Part shown: positions 1 to 6,839 of the stretch, in pieces
Layout: each line of letters begins with the position of its first letter
Numbering within the stretch: position 1 is the first letter of the stretch
DNA from: Actinomycetota bacterium
GTDB lineage: Bacteria; Actinomycetota; Actinomycetes; Nanopelagicales; Nanopelagicaceae
DNA: 9,841 nt
Assembly (NCBI GenBank): GCA_005787645.1
Contig: SYAM01000009.1
Span: forward strand, 1 to 9,841
Direction: 5' to 3'
Translations under genes and position numbers: made by a program
Notes under the pieces: model-generated
Told to the model about the DNA's origin: nothing
Seen by the model: only the letters and a program-made list of their open reading frames with translations
Databases searched by the model: none

Positions 1-603
1 CGGAATTCCACCGAGTGGATAATCCTTCCGCTGCGGATGGCCACTCCAATCATCAGGCATGAATATTCGAGTGAGCGCTGGATGACCATCGAAGATGATG
101 CCAAACATGTCGTACGTCTCGCGTTCGTGCCAGTTATTGCCCGCCCAAATCTCCACGACAGAGGGAATGTGGCGATCGCTATCGGGTGTTGCGACTTCAA
201 TTCGTATTCGTTGATTGCGAGTAAGGGAAAGTAATGGATAGAGCGCCCGAAGCTCGCGTCCGCTCTCATCCGGATAGTGCGCACCACTTACCCCAAGGCA
301 CATTTCAAATTTCAGATCATCACGGAGAATCTTCGCAACCTCCACAAGCTTTTCGCGACGAACATGGAGCGTTAATTCACCACGGTCTACGACAACTTGT
401 TCGATTGCATCGTTGAACCCTGGAAAGGCGCGCTCTAGTCCATCGACTACATCATCGAAATACCCACCAAAAGGAGGTTGCGTTGAACCTATTTGGATTT
501 TTCGCTTCTGTAGGCCGCTGTATCCAGATGTATCGCCAGTTCCTGAGACGCCGAACATGCCGGTGTTCTCAGAATTCATATTTTGCTTTGCGATATCGCT
601 CAT
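1..603 (-). CDS. nuoC: NADH-quinone oxidoreductase subunit C, C-terminus cut by window edge
   Basis: Subunit of the peripheral arm of respiratory complex I (NADH:menaquinone reductase), on the cytoplasmic side. 201 codons are open from the ATG at 603 down to base 1 with no stop, so only the C-terminal end is missing; actinobacterial NuoC is about 230-240 residues, so roughly 30-40 are absent. Residues 15-28 (GMFGVSGTGDTSGY) are the actinobacterial N-terminal signature. The 30-kDa-subunit block follows at 158-199: WHERETYDMFGI, FDGHPALTRI and MPDDWSGHPQRKDYPLGG. The start is supported by an AAGGA motif 8 nt upstream (612-616) and by a 4-bp ATGA overlap with the nuoB stop, which suggests translational coupling. 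It is a stand-alone NuoC as far as seen; a NuoCD fusion cannot be excluded because the end is missing, but the actinobacterial pattern argues against it. Confidence 0.96.
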   Translation of the reverse strand, partial: MSDIAKQNMNSENTGMFGVSGTGDTSGYSGLQKRKIQIGSTQPPFGGYFDDVVDGLERAFPGFNDAIEQVVVDRGELTLHVRREKLVEVAKILRDDLKFEMCLGVSGAHYPDESGRELRALYPLLSLTRNQRIRIEVATPDSDRHIPSVVEIWAGNNWHERETYDMFGIIFDGHPALTRIFMPDDWSGHPQRKDYPLGGIP

Positions 604-1154
604 GCAAGCAATCCTTTTAATTCGATGGTGGGCTTAGCGGCGAGCGCGGCTGCCTCGACTTCCTTGATGACTTTCGCGCGATTAATCCCGAGTTTTGAAC
701 CCTTGATTTCCTCGTGAAGTTTGATAATCGCATCCATCAACATTTCAGGACGAGGTGGGCAGCCAGGCAGATAAATATCGACTGGCACTACGTGATCTAC
801 ACCCTGAACAATCGCATAATTATTAAACATTCCACCTGATGACGCGCATGCGCCCATCGCTATAACCCACTTTGGTTCTGACATTTGGTCGTAGACCTGG
901 CGAAGAACTGGGGCCATCTTGTTGCTCACACGTCCTGCAACAATCATCAAATCCGCTTGACGAGGTGAACCGCGGAAGACCTCCATACCAAAACGTGCTA
1001 AGTCATATCGTCCCGTTGTCACCGCCATCATTTCGATTGCACAACATGCCAAACCAAAAGTCGCAGGCCAGAGCGAGTTCTTGCGCATGTACCCGACAAG
1101 CTTTTCGACAGTTGTTAATGCAAAACCGCTGGGGAGTTTCTCTTCAAGACCCAT
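600..1154 (-). CDS. nuoB: NADH-quinone oxidoreductase subunit B
   Basis: Complex I subunit that carries the terminal [4Fe-4S] cluster N2, which passes electrons to the quinone. It has 184 residues, the usual actinobacterial length. Cluster ligands are visible: the adjacent pair Cys37-Cys38 in GLACCAIEMM, Cys103 in GACASSGGMFNN and Cys132 in YLPGCPPRPE. The tail AAKPTIELKGLLA matches the mycobacterial-type C-terminus. The ATG directly follows the nuoA stop (TAAATG, no gap), and the stop overlaps the nuoC start by 4 bp, so it sits in a tightly coupled nuoA-B-C run. A purine-rich GGATTGGGA inside the end of nuoA is the only visible ribosome site and is weak. All expected residues are present and the frame is intact. 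Confidence 0.98.
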   Translation of the reverse strand: MGLEEKLPSGFALTTVEKLVGYMRKNSLWPATFGLACCAIEMMAVTTGRYDLARFGMEVFRGSPRQADLMIVAGRVSNKMAPVLRQVYDQMSEPKWVIAMGACASSGGMFNNYAIVQGVDHVVPVDIYLPGCPPRPEMLMDAIIKLHEEIKGSKLGINRAKVIKEVEAAALAAKPTIELKGLLA

Positions 1155-1514
1155 TTAGTCCCAATCCAATCCACCACGTCGCCATACATACATGTATGCG
1201 ACGAAAACGGTAAGTATGAATAAAAACATTTCGACGATTCCGAAGAGGCCAAGTTGATCGAAGGAGACTGCCCACGGATAGAGGAAGACGATTTCGATAT
1301 CGAAGATGATAAAGAGCATGGCGGTGAGGAAGTACTTGATCGGAAAGCGCCCGCCCCCTGCCGCCGGAGGGGTGGGTTCGATTCCACATTCATATGCCTG
1401 CGCTTTGGCCCGGTTGTAACGGCGCGGACCTGTGAGATAACCGGCAACGACGGAGATCACTGCGAATCCAAAACCAATTGCCCCGATTACCAGAATCGGA
1501 ACATATGGATTCAT
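1155..1514 (-). CDS. nuoA: NADH-quinone oxidoreductase subunit A
   Basis: Small membrane subunit of complex I that helps form the quinone pocket. From the chosen start it has 119 residues with three hydrophobic segments at about 5-26, 62-80 and 90-111. The loop carries the conserved YECGIEP (Cys43), and the second segment carries FDIEIVFLYPWA with the acidic pair Asp72/Glu74. It ends VWRRGGLDWD, as in other actinobacteria. An in-frame ATG lies 6 codons upstream (1532) but has no ribosome site. The ATG at 1514 follows a strong AAGGGGGA and yields the canonical MNPYVPILV N-terminus, so I prefer it. It is the first gene of the nuo operon here, about 120 bp downstream of menG on the same strand. 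The loop between segments 1 and 2 (PPAAGGGRFP) is GC-rich at DNA level. Confidence 0.96.
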   Translation of the reverse strand: MNPYVPILVIGAIGFGFAVISVVAGYLTGPRRYNRAKAQAYECGIEPTPPAAGGGRFPIKYFLTAMLFIIFDIEIVFLYPWAVSFDQLGLFGIVEMFLFILTVFVAYMYVWRRGGLDWD

Positions 1515-1517
1515 CGC

Positions 1518-1525
1518 TCCCCCTT
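1518..1525 (-). promoter_or_regulatory. Ribosome binding site deciding the nuoA start
   Basis: On the minus strand AAGGGGGA lies 3 nt before the ATG at 1514. It falls inside the coding sequence if the upstream ATG at 1532 were used, which makes the downstream start more likely. The stretch before 1532 has no Shine-Dalgarno-like purine run. Confidence 0.6.
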
Positions 1526-1634
1526 GAGCCATTTTCGCGACTGGATTGGATGCCTATAGCGCCGGCTTCCTTCAAATCTTACGGGTCAAAAGGGCGCCGG
1601 ATTACCGCTAGCCAGTGTTATCTGACCCACCTCT

Positions 1635-2357
1635 CTACTTACTGGTTTCATCCCCGGTCTTATCCCCCTGCTTGATCCCGTGATGAATTGCCACGATGCC
1701 ACCGGTCAGGTTCTGCCACGAGACGCTGCCCCATCCAGCCTGTGAGATCCGCTTGGCGAGCGCTCCCTGATTGGGCCAATCCTCAATCGACTCCGCAAGG
1801 TAAATGTATGCATCGGGATTGGAGGAGAGAGCCCTGGCTAACGGGGGCAGCACCCGCATCAGATATCGGAAGTAGAGCGCACGAAAGAGGCGATTGGTAG
1901 GGTGCGAGAACTCGCAGATGACCAATCGTCCTCCGGTTTTGGTCACTCGATAGGCCTCACGTAGCGCCCTCTCGACATCGGCCACATTTCGTAATCCAAA
2001 AGAGATAGTCAGAACATCAAAGCTCTCGTCTGCAAAAGGGAGCGCGAGATTATCCGCAGCAATAAAGGTCAGATTCGAGGCGCGCACCGCTCCAGCCTCA
2101 AGCATTCCAATCGAAAAATCAGAGGCGATCGCCTCAGCGCCTGCAGCCACCAAGGGCGCAGTTGATGAACCAGTGCCCGCAGCACAATCGAGAATCCGCA
2201 TCCCAGGACCGGGTGCGATTGTCGCCACGACCGAACGGCGCCACGCCTTTGTCCGCCCCAGACTCAATAGGTCGTTGAGGAAGTCATAACGCTTTGCCAC
2301 CTGATCGAACATGGCGGCAACATCACGTGGCGACTTATCCAGCCGGGCTCGTACCAT
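1635..2357 (-). CDS. menG: Demethylmenaquinone methyltransferase (UbiE/MenG family)
   Basis: SAM-dependent C-methyltransferase that converts demethylmenaquinone to menaquinone, the last step of the pathway whose other enzymes are encoded at 3016-9703. 240 residues from the chosen start. The Rossmann SAM site is at about 56-63 (LDCAAGTG), followed by the acidic strand ASDFSIGML near 78-86. The UbiE signatures FGLRNVAD (about 120-127), GGRLVICEFSHP and the terminal GGIVAIHHGIK are all present, with a short polar tail after it. Another in-frame ATG lies 3 codons upstream (2366). I choose 2357 because MVRARLDKSPRDVAAMFD matches the usual actinobacterial N-terminus; neither start has a good ribosome site. 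The gene is GC-rich (58-65% in four hand-counted 60-base blocks) compared with the other men genes. It is divergent from bioY. Confidence 0.95.
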   Translation of the reverse strand: MVRARLDKSPRDVAAMFDQVAKRYDFLNDLLSLGRTKAWRRSVVATIAPGPGMRILDCAAGTGSSTAPLVAAGAEAIASDFSIGMLEAGAVRASNLTFIAADNLALPFADESFDVLTISFGLRNVADVERALREAYRVTKTGGRLVICEFSHPTNRLFRALYFRYLMRVLPPLARALSSNPDAYIYLAESIEDWPNQGALAKRISQAGWGSVSWQNLTGGIVAIHHGIKQGDKTGDETSK

Positions 2358-2413
2358 GGAGTACATCTTTATGGTGTGTACGCTCAGATGCCAATCGAGA
2401 ATGAAGAAGTGTT

Positions 2414-2418
2414 GGAGG
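2414..2418 (+). promoter_or_regulatory. Shine-Dalgarno site of bioY
   Basis: GGAGG ends 7 nt before the bioY ATG at 2426. It is the clearest canonical ribosome site among the plus-strand genes of the window and fixes the bioY start. By contrast, menE and the gene at 9730 have no usable Shine-Dalgarno site. Confidence 0.8.
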
Positions 2419-2425
2419 CAGATTT

Positions 2426-3019
2426 ATGACCACCATTCCATTAGCGCCCCACTCCCTGCGCGCCGCGCTATTTCCGAAGAGCACGCTGATTACCAATAGC
2501 GTGCTTGCTGCCGGTGGTGTTGCCTTTCTCTCTCTAATGGCTCAAATTGCGCTACCCATTCCCGGTTCGCCCGTCCCCGTGACAGGCCAGACTCTTGGTG
2601 CGCTACTGATTGGTGCAAGTTATGGCCGTGCCCTCGGAGCAAGCACCTTCGCGTTCTATATTGCGCTCGGCGTTGCAGGTGCTCCAGTCTTCTCGCAGCA
2701 AGGACATGGCATTGCCAAATTAGTTGGTCCCACTGGTGGTTATCTCATCGGAATGTTCTTGGCAACAGTTGCCTTAAGTTTTCTTGCCTCAAAGAAGTGG
2801 GACAAAAAGATCTCTACAGCAATTGTCGCAATGCTTATCGGTCAACTCCTCATATTCATTCCCGGTTTAATCTGGTTACAACAATCAACGGGAAAAGATT
2901 GGGCATGGACAATCAATGCCGGGCTCACGCCATTTATCATCGGCGAAATTATCAAACTCGCAATCGCAGCCTCGACCCTGCCAATGCTCTGGCGAGTGGT
3001 GGATAAGCGTCGCACGTGA
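2426..3019 (+). CDS. bioY: Biotin transporter substrate-binding (S) component BioY
   Basis: Integral membrane biotin-binding component of an ECF-type vitamin importer. 197 residues, typical for the family, with about six hydrophobic segments. The BioY hallmarks are PGSPVPVTGQTLG at 46-58 and GPTGGYLIG at 101-109, followed by the conserved C-terminal helix region GLTPFIIGEIIKLAIA at about 166-181. The ATPase and T components are not in the window, so it either works with a shared energising module encoded elsewhere or alone. The start is set by GGAGG at 2414-2418. Its TGA overlaps the GTG start of menF by 4 bp (GTGA), so the two are probably one transcript. I see no convincing BirA-type biotin operator in the 68 bp between menG and bioY. 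The presence of BioY suggests biotin uptake, possibly auxotrophy, which this window cannot settle. Confidence 0.93.
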   Translation: MTTIPLAPHSLRAALFPKSTLITNSVLAAGGVAFLSLMAQIALPIPGSPVPVTGQTLGALLIGASYGRALGASTFAFYIALGVAGAPVFSQQGHGIAKLVGPTGGYLIGMFLATVALSFLASKKWDKKISTAIVAMLIGQLLIFIPGLIWLQQSTGKDWAWTINAGLTPFIIGEIIKLAIAASTLPMLWRVVDKRRT

Positions 3020-4257
3020 ATCCTGCGCACTCTGTAACGGTCCACACGCACGAAATTAGTGAACCCAAGGATCTACTCTCCATACTCCCTGATAGTTCTG
3101 CCCTTGCCTGGGTACGTGGTGGTGATGGAGTTGTTGGTTGGGGCGAATTCGATCGTCTAGAGGTAACCGGAAGTGATCGATTTGAACAGATTCGTCTATG
3201 GTGGCGAGAGAAGTGTGCACACTTTCGAGTTCACGATCAGGTAAAAAAATTTGGAACTGGACCACTGCTCTTTCTCTCAGCCGCATTTGATTCAGACGAA
3301 GTGAGTATCGCAATCATCCCAAAAATCGTAGTTGGACAGAGAAATGGTCGTACCTGGATCACGTGGTTAGGTGATGAAGAGGTACCTACTCTCCCGCAAC
3401 CAGAGTCAATTGAGGCGCCACTTAATCTCAGTTGGATTGGTGGGGCAATCTCGGCTTCTCAATGGGAGGCTAACATCAATAGAGCGTTAGCCCGTATCCA
3501 TAACGGAGAAATATCAAAAGTAGTTCTTGCGCGCGACTTGATTGCCCATTCGGATCTACCTTTCGATTCGCGCCACATCATGCATAAGCTTCGTGAGAAA
3601 TATGGAGCTACTTGGATCTTTTCCATTGGTAACCTTGTGGGAGCGACTCCAGAATTGTTGGTCCGATTAAATAAAGGTTTAGTGACCTCACGAATTCTCG
3701 CTGGAACGATCCAACGAACTGGTAATGATGAACGCGATCTCGCGCTAGCCGCATCCCTGGCCCGCTCATCAAAGGATCTCGAAGAACACGAATACGCAGT
3801 GGATTCGGTTGCGCAGACTCTTGCCCCATTCTGTTCTTCTACAAATGTTCCCGAAACACCTTTCGTACTCCATTTATCGAATGTGATGCACCTAGCCACC
3901 GATGTCACTGGAGTATTAACTGATTCACTCGCACCAGCAGACCTCTTCACAGTGGTGCGCGAACTACACCCCTCTGCAGCCGTTTGTGGCACGCCCCGGC
4001 CAGCGGCACAGAAAGCAATCAAAGAGATAGAAGAGATGTCACGTGGTCGTTATGCAGGTCCTGTTGGCTGGATGGATAGCAACAGTGAAGGCGAGATTGG
4101 AATTGCTCTGAGATGCGCGCAAATAGAAGCGAAGAATCCATGTGAGATTCGCCTCTTCGCCGGATGCGGAATTGTACAAGGTTCAGATCCTGCAAAAGAA
4201 TTTAGTGAGAGCCAAGCCAAACTACTTCCAATTAGAGAAGCGCTAGAGACTCAGTAA
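3016..4257 (+). CDS. menF: Isochorismate synthase
   Basis: Chorismate-utilising enzyme that isomerises chorismate to isochorismate, the entry step of menaquinone synthesis. 413 residues. The C-terminal chorismate-binding domain shows the KVVLAR motif with Lys168 (equivalent of EntC Lys147), GATPELL at 209-215 with Glu213 (probable general acid), LAGTIQR at 228-234, SSKDLEEHEY at 251-260, HPSAAVCGTP at 318-327, GRYAGPVGW at 344-352 and the Mg-binding end AGCGIVQGSDPAKE (Glu395). The lysine and the absence of anthranilate-synthase features favour isochorismate synthase over TrpE/PabB. A siderophore or salicylate role is possible, but the surrounding men genes favour MenF. It starts with GTG inside the bioY stop (GTGA overlap), with only a distant GGTGGA upstream, so translation is probably coupled. 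Its last 26 bp overlap the menD coding end on the other strand. Confidence 0.93.
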   Translation: MNPAHSVTVHTHEISEPKDLLSILPDSSALAWVRGGDGVVGWGEFDRLEVTGSDRFEQIRLWWREKCAHFRVHDQVKKFGTGPLLFLSAAFDSDEVSIAIIPKIVVGQRNGRTWITWLGDEEVPTLPQPESIEAPLNLSWIGGAISASQWEANINRALARIHNGEISKVVLARDLIAHSDLPFDSRHIMHKLREKYGATWIFSIGNLVGATPELLVRLNKGLVTSRILAGTIQRTGNDERDLALAASLARSSKDLEEHEYAVDSVAQTLAPFCSSTNVPETPFVLHLSNVMHLATDVTGVLTDSLAPADLFTVVRELHPSAAVCGTPRPAAQKAIKEIEEMSRGRYAGPVGWMDSNSEGEIGIALRCAQIEAKNPCEIRLFAGCGIVQGSDPAKEFSESQAKLLPIREALETQ

Positions 4258-5875
4258 TCCTCTTGAGTAGTTGAGCGTTACTTTGGCGATCGGGCATCTC
4301 ACAAATAATCACGCGAATTCCATTTGTTTCTCTAGCAAGTTGAGAGGTGAGTGCATCAAGCGTACGCACGCTAATTGCATCGAAGCCATAACTCTCTGAA
4401 ATTTTCGCTAGATCTCGACCGTGTGGAGTCCCAAAAATCTTCTCGAAACCAAGTACATCACTTTGTGGAAGAGTTGAAAAGATCCCACCACCATCATTGG
4501 AGATTGCAATGATGGTGAGATTTGGTCGTAGCTCTTCATTTCCAATCAATAATCCATTGATATCGTGTAGGAAAGCTAAATCTCCAACAATCGCATAGGT
4601 TCGTTCGCGACATAGCGCAATGCCAAACGCTGTAGAGAGATTGCCATCAATTCCAGCAAGACCTCGATTGGCATAAACCTCAATCCCGGTTCGGGTCGAA
4701 GCGAATGCCTCCACATCCCTGATTGGTCGCGATGATGAGATAAACAATGTAGAACCATTTGGAATCTCATCGATGATTCTTTTAATAGCTACCGCTTCAG
4801 ACCATTCAGTCAACAACTCAGGTAATTTCGCTCCAATTTTCTGCGATAACTCTGTAAAACGCTCGCGCCAACTTGGGTCTGGTTCAACTTCCCTCTCTTT
4901 ATCCTTTTCCTTGCCGATGATCGGTAATGTGAGATGGATTTCGTCGCCATGGCGCTTGGTATCGATCTCTTCGATTCGCGGGTCTACGACTATCTGATAT
5001 CGAGCGCTCGATATGTAGGAATTAATCGCTCGAGAGAGAGTCAAGCGGCCGACAGTCATTACTACCTCTGGGCGCAACATCTCGCGTCGATTCGCATCGG
5101 CCAGCATCAGAGAAACATGAGGGATTACTGCTGATCCGATGAGCGGATTCTCGGAGAGAATTGGCCATCCTGTTCGCGTTGCAAATTCGACAATAGGTCC
5201 AAAAGAAAGACCACCGGCGTCATGGCCAACCAGTATTACACCATGCTGATGATATTTCTCTAACTTTTTCGCTTGCACTTGCCTCAACGCAGGGACTTCT
5301 ACATCGATATCAATATCTTCAACCCAAAGTAGAGAGCCAATCAATGGCTCATCGAATTCCACATTTACATGCGATGGCTTTCTCGTTGAAATTTCGCGCG
5401 CTAACGCTTCTCGCCAGTGACGTACCTGTCCGCGTTCTGCGCCACTTGCGGCAAGGTTGAGTGTTGGTATATCCGCACCAGAGAACATTCCCGCTTGTTT
5501 CGTTGTTTGATTAGCTCCGGTATCCCAGAGTCGTGCTGGACGATCTGCAGTGATTGCTATCAAGGGGTGGCTACCGTGATGCGCTTCCAGAAGTGCTGGA
5601 TAGAAATTTGCTGCGGCGCTACCACTTGTGCAGATTACAGGTGTAGGTAATCCAGTTGCTTTTGCGATACCCAACGCGAGAAATGCCGCGCTGCGCTCAT
5701 CGATTCGAGTATGTAACCGAATCTCACCTTTAGTTGCAGCACGCCAGAGCGCCATAGTGAGTGGAGCATTGCGCGAACCTGGAGAGATCACCGCATCTTT
5801 CACACGAAGGCGAATTAGTTGATTAACAATCACTTCGCCTAAGACTGGAGAAGGAGTGTAATTCGACGCGGTCAT
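4232..5875 (-). CDS. menD: SEPHCHC synthase MenD
   Basis: Thiamine-diphosphate enzyme that adds 2-oxoglutarate (with decarboxylation) to isochorismate, giving SEPHCHC. 547 residues, normal length. N-terminal part: SPGSRNAPLT at 31-40, IDERSAAF with Glu60 as ThDP-activating glutamate, TSGSA at 83-87, ADRP and ANQTT near 110-125. C-terminal ThDP/Mg part: SSSRPIRD at 380-387, NRGLAGIDGNLSTA at 403-416, GDLAFLHDINGLL at 431-443 and SNDGGGIF at 459-466. The ATG overlaps the menC stop (ATGA), and a strong AGGGGGAG lies 5 nt upstream (5881-5888). It is last in menB-menC-menD. Its stop lies inside the convergent menF, so there is no room for an intergenic terminator. It contains an 18-bp perfect palindrome (4997-5014). 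Confidence 0.97.
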   Translation of the reverse strand: MTASNYTPSPVLGEVIVNQLIRLRVKDAVISPGSRNAPLTMALWRAATKGEIRLHTRIDERSAAFLALGIAKATGLPTPVICTSGSAAANFYPALLEAHHGSHPLIAITADRPARLWDTGANQTTKQAGMFSGADIPTLNLAASGAERGQVRHWREALAREISTRKPSHVNVEFDEPLIGSLLWVEDIDIDVEVPALRQVQAKKLEKYHQHGVILVGHDAGGLSFGPIVEFATRTGWPILSENPLIGSAVIPHVSLMLADANRREMLRPEVVMTVGRLTLSRAINSYISSARYQIVVDPRIEEIDTKRHGDEIHLTLPIIGKEKDKEREVEPDPSWRERFTELSQKIGAKLPELLTEWSEAVAIKRIIDEIPNGSTLFISSSRPIRDVEAFASTRTGIEVYANRGLAGIDGNLSTAFGIALCRERTYAIVGDLAFLHDINGLLIGNEELRPNLTIIAISNDGGGIFSTLPQSDVLGFEKIFGTPHGRDLAKISESYGFDAISVRTLDALTSQLARETNGIRVIICEMPDRQSNAQLLKRITESLALL

Positions 5876-6837
5876 CGCGACTCCCCCTGATCGATATTCG
5901 TTAAGTATCTCTCGTATGCATTAGCAATGCGATTATGCCACCACTCAACCTGTTCTTGCGAAAGTTGAAAACGCGCTACTGCAGCATCATCGACCTCAAC
6001 CTCTGTAACAGATACAAAACCGTTATGAGGCAGTAGAGGTTCCTTAACCACATCCGAGTCAAGTAGTGCAGCAGTGCCTAATCCACAAACTACATCGTCA
6101 GCCAAGTGGGCTGCTAGCGCGATTCCTGTAGCTAATCCGACGCTGCTTTCTAATGCTGAAGAAATGACAACAGGTTTATCTAACTTTGAGATCACATTGA
6201 GAGCGCGGGTAATCCCTCCCAGTGGGGCAACTTTTACAATTACTACGTCAGCAACTCTGTTGATTTCACCAAGATCATCTCCGAGACGAAGGTTCTCATC
6301 GATAGCAAGAGGTATCGGCAGGTTTAATGCTTTGTTTTCAGAAAGAGAAGCACAAGGCTGTTCGACATATTCGATTTGATGTCCATACTTGTTATACAGG
6401 GAGGTAAGAAAATCCTGAGCTTCGTGAATTGAAAACAATCCATTAGCATCTAGCCTTAAACGAGCCTCTGGAATTATTCGAAAAACCTCTCGAATCCGTT
6501 CCTCATCATTTGCCGTGCCGACTTTAACTTTGATTGTTGTTGATCCAGGGAACCAAGAGAGCACCTCGCCAACTCGCGCAACTGGCACTTCGGGAAGTGT
6601 GGCATTTACCCGGACTTGCTGACGCAATGCATCGGGAAAATCGTGATTTGCCGCTTCAAGCGCTGCCTGTAACCACAATGCATCTCGTTCAACCGAGTAA
6701 TCCTTGAAGGGTGAGAATTCGCTCCATCGTTTCTCCCCTTTAATCAGAGCGATTTCTCGAAGACTCACGCCACGAAAGTTGGTACGCGTTGGAATTCCAA
6801 TGACTTTTATGCGGGAAAGAAGATCGCTACGTTGCAT
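5872..6837 (-). CDS. menC: o-Succinylbenzoate synthase MenC
   Basis: Enolase-superfamily enzyme that dehydrates SHCHC to o-succinylbenzoate. 321 residues, usual for the family. Catalytic and metal residues are all in place: the KxK motif IKVKVG with Lys103/Lys105, Asp130 in LDANG, Glu159 in VEQP, Asp180 in IDEN and the second base Lys202 in IVKVAPLGG, followed by SSALESSVGLATG at 226-238. The N-terminus (TRTNFRGVSLREIALIKG) fits the capping domain of actinobacterial MenC. The ATG begins 2 nt after the menB stop and the TGA overlaps the menD start, so it sits in the middle of menB-menC-menD. No clear ribosome site precedes it, so it probably depends on translation of menB. Some relatives also have N-acylamino acid racemase activity, but the men context argues for MenC. 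Confidence 0.95.
   Translation of the reverse strand: MQRSDLLSRIKVIGIPTRTNFRGVSLREIALIKGEKRWSEFSPFKDYSVERDALWLQAALEAANHDFPDALRQQVRVNATLPEVPVARVGEVLSWFPGSTTIKVKVGTANDEERIREVFRIIPEARLRLDANGLFSIHEAQDFLTSLYNKYGHQIEYVEQPCASLSENKALNLPIPLAIDENLRLGDDLGEINRVADVVIVKVAPLGGITRALNVISKLDKPVVISSALESSVGLATGIALAAHLADDVVCGLGTAALLDSDVVKEPLLPHNGFVSVTEVEVDDAAVARFQLSQEQVEWWHNRIANAYERYLTNIDQGESR
5881..5888 (-). promoter_or_regulatory. Ribosome binding site of menD inside menC
   Basis: Minus-strand AGGGGGAG ends 5 nt before the menD ATG at 5875 and lies within the last codons of menC. It resembles the nuoA site (AAGGGGGA) and shows that menD can be initiated independently as well as by coupling through the ATGA overlap. 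Confidence 0.65.
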
Positions 6838-6839
6838 TG

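Noticed and set aside
1187..1198. 12-bp palindrome CATACATGTATG
   Set aside because: It lies in nuoA codons for the conserved AYMYVW segment, and a 12-bp palindrome is expected by chance about twice in a window of this size.
872..1213. A 113-codon plus-strand frame across nuoB and nuoA
   Set aside because: Both complex I genes are well supported on the minus strand with conserved cluster ligands. The plus-strand product shows no domain and no ribosome site.
1515..1532. Upstream ATG of nuoA at 1532 (six extra codons)
   Set aside because: No ribosome site precedes it, whereas AAGGGGGA precedes the ATG at 1514, which also gives the family's usual N-terminus.
2358..2425. Possible BirA-type biotin operator or riboswitch before bioY
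   Set aside because: I looked for paired GTTTAC-like half sites or other dyads in the short menG-bioY gap and saw none; 68 bp is also too short for a typical riboswitch with its expression platform. TATGGT (2370-2375) could be a -10, but no -35 supports it.
3459..4022. A 187-codon open frame on the minus strand opposite menF
   Set aside because: It lies wholly within menF, whose motifs are all intact on the plus strand. Its translation is rich in Arg, Ser and Thr with no recognisable domain, typical of an antisense shadow.
4225..4275. Bidirectional terminator between menF and menD
   Set aside because: The coding ends overlap and no stable stem followed by a T-run is visible on either strand.
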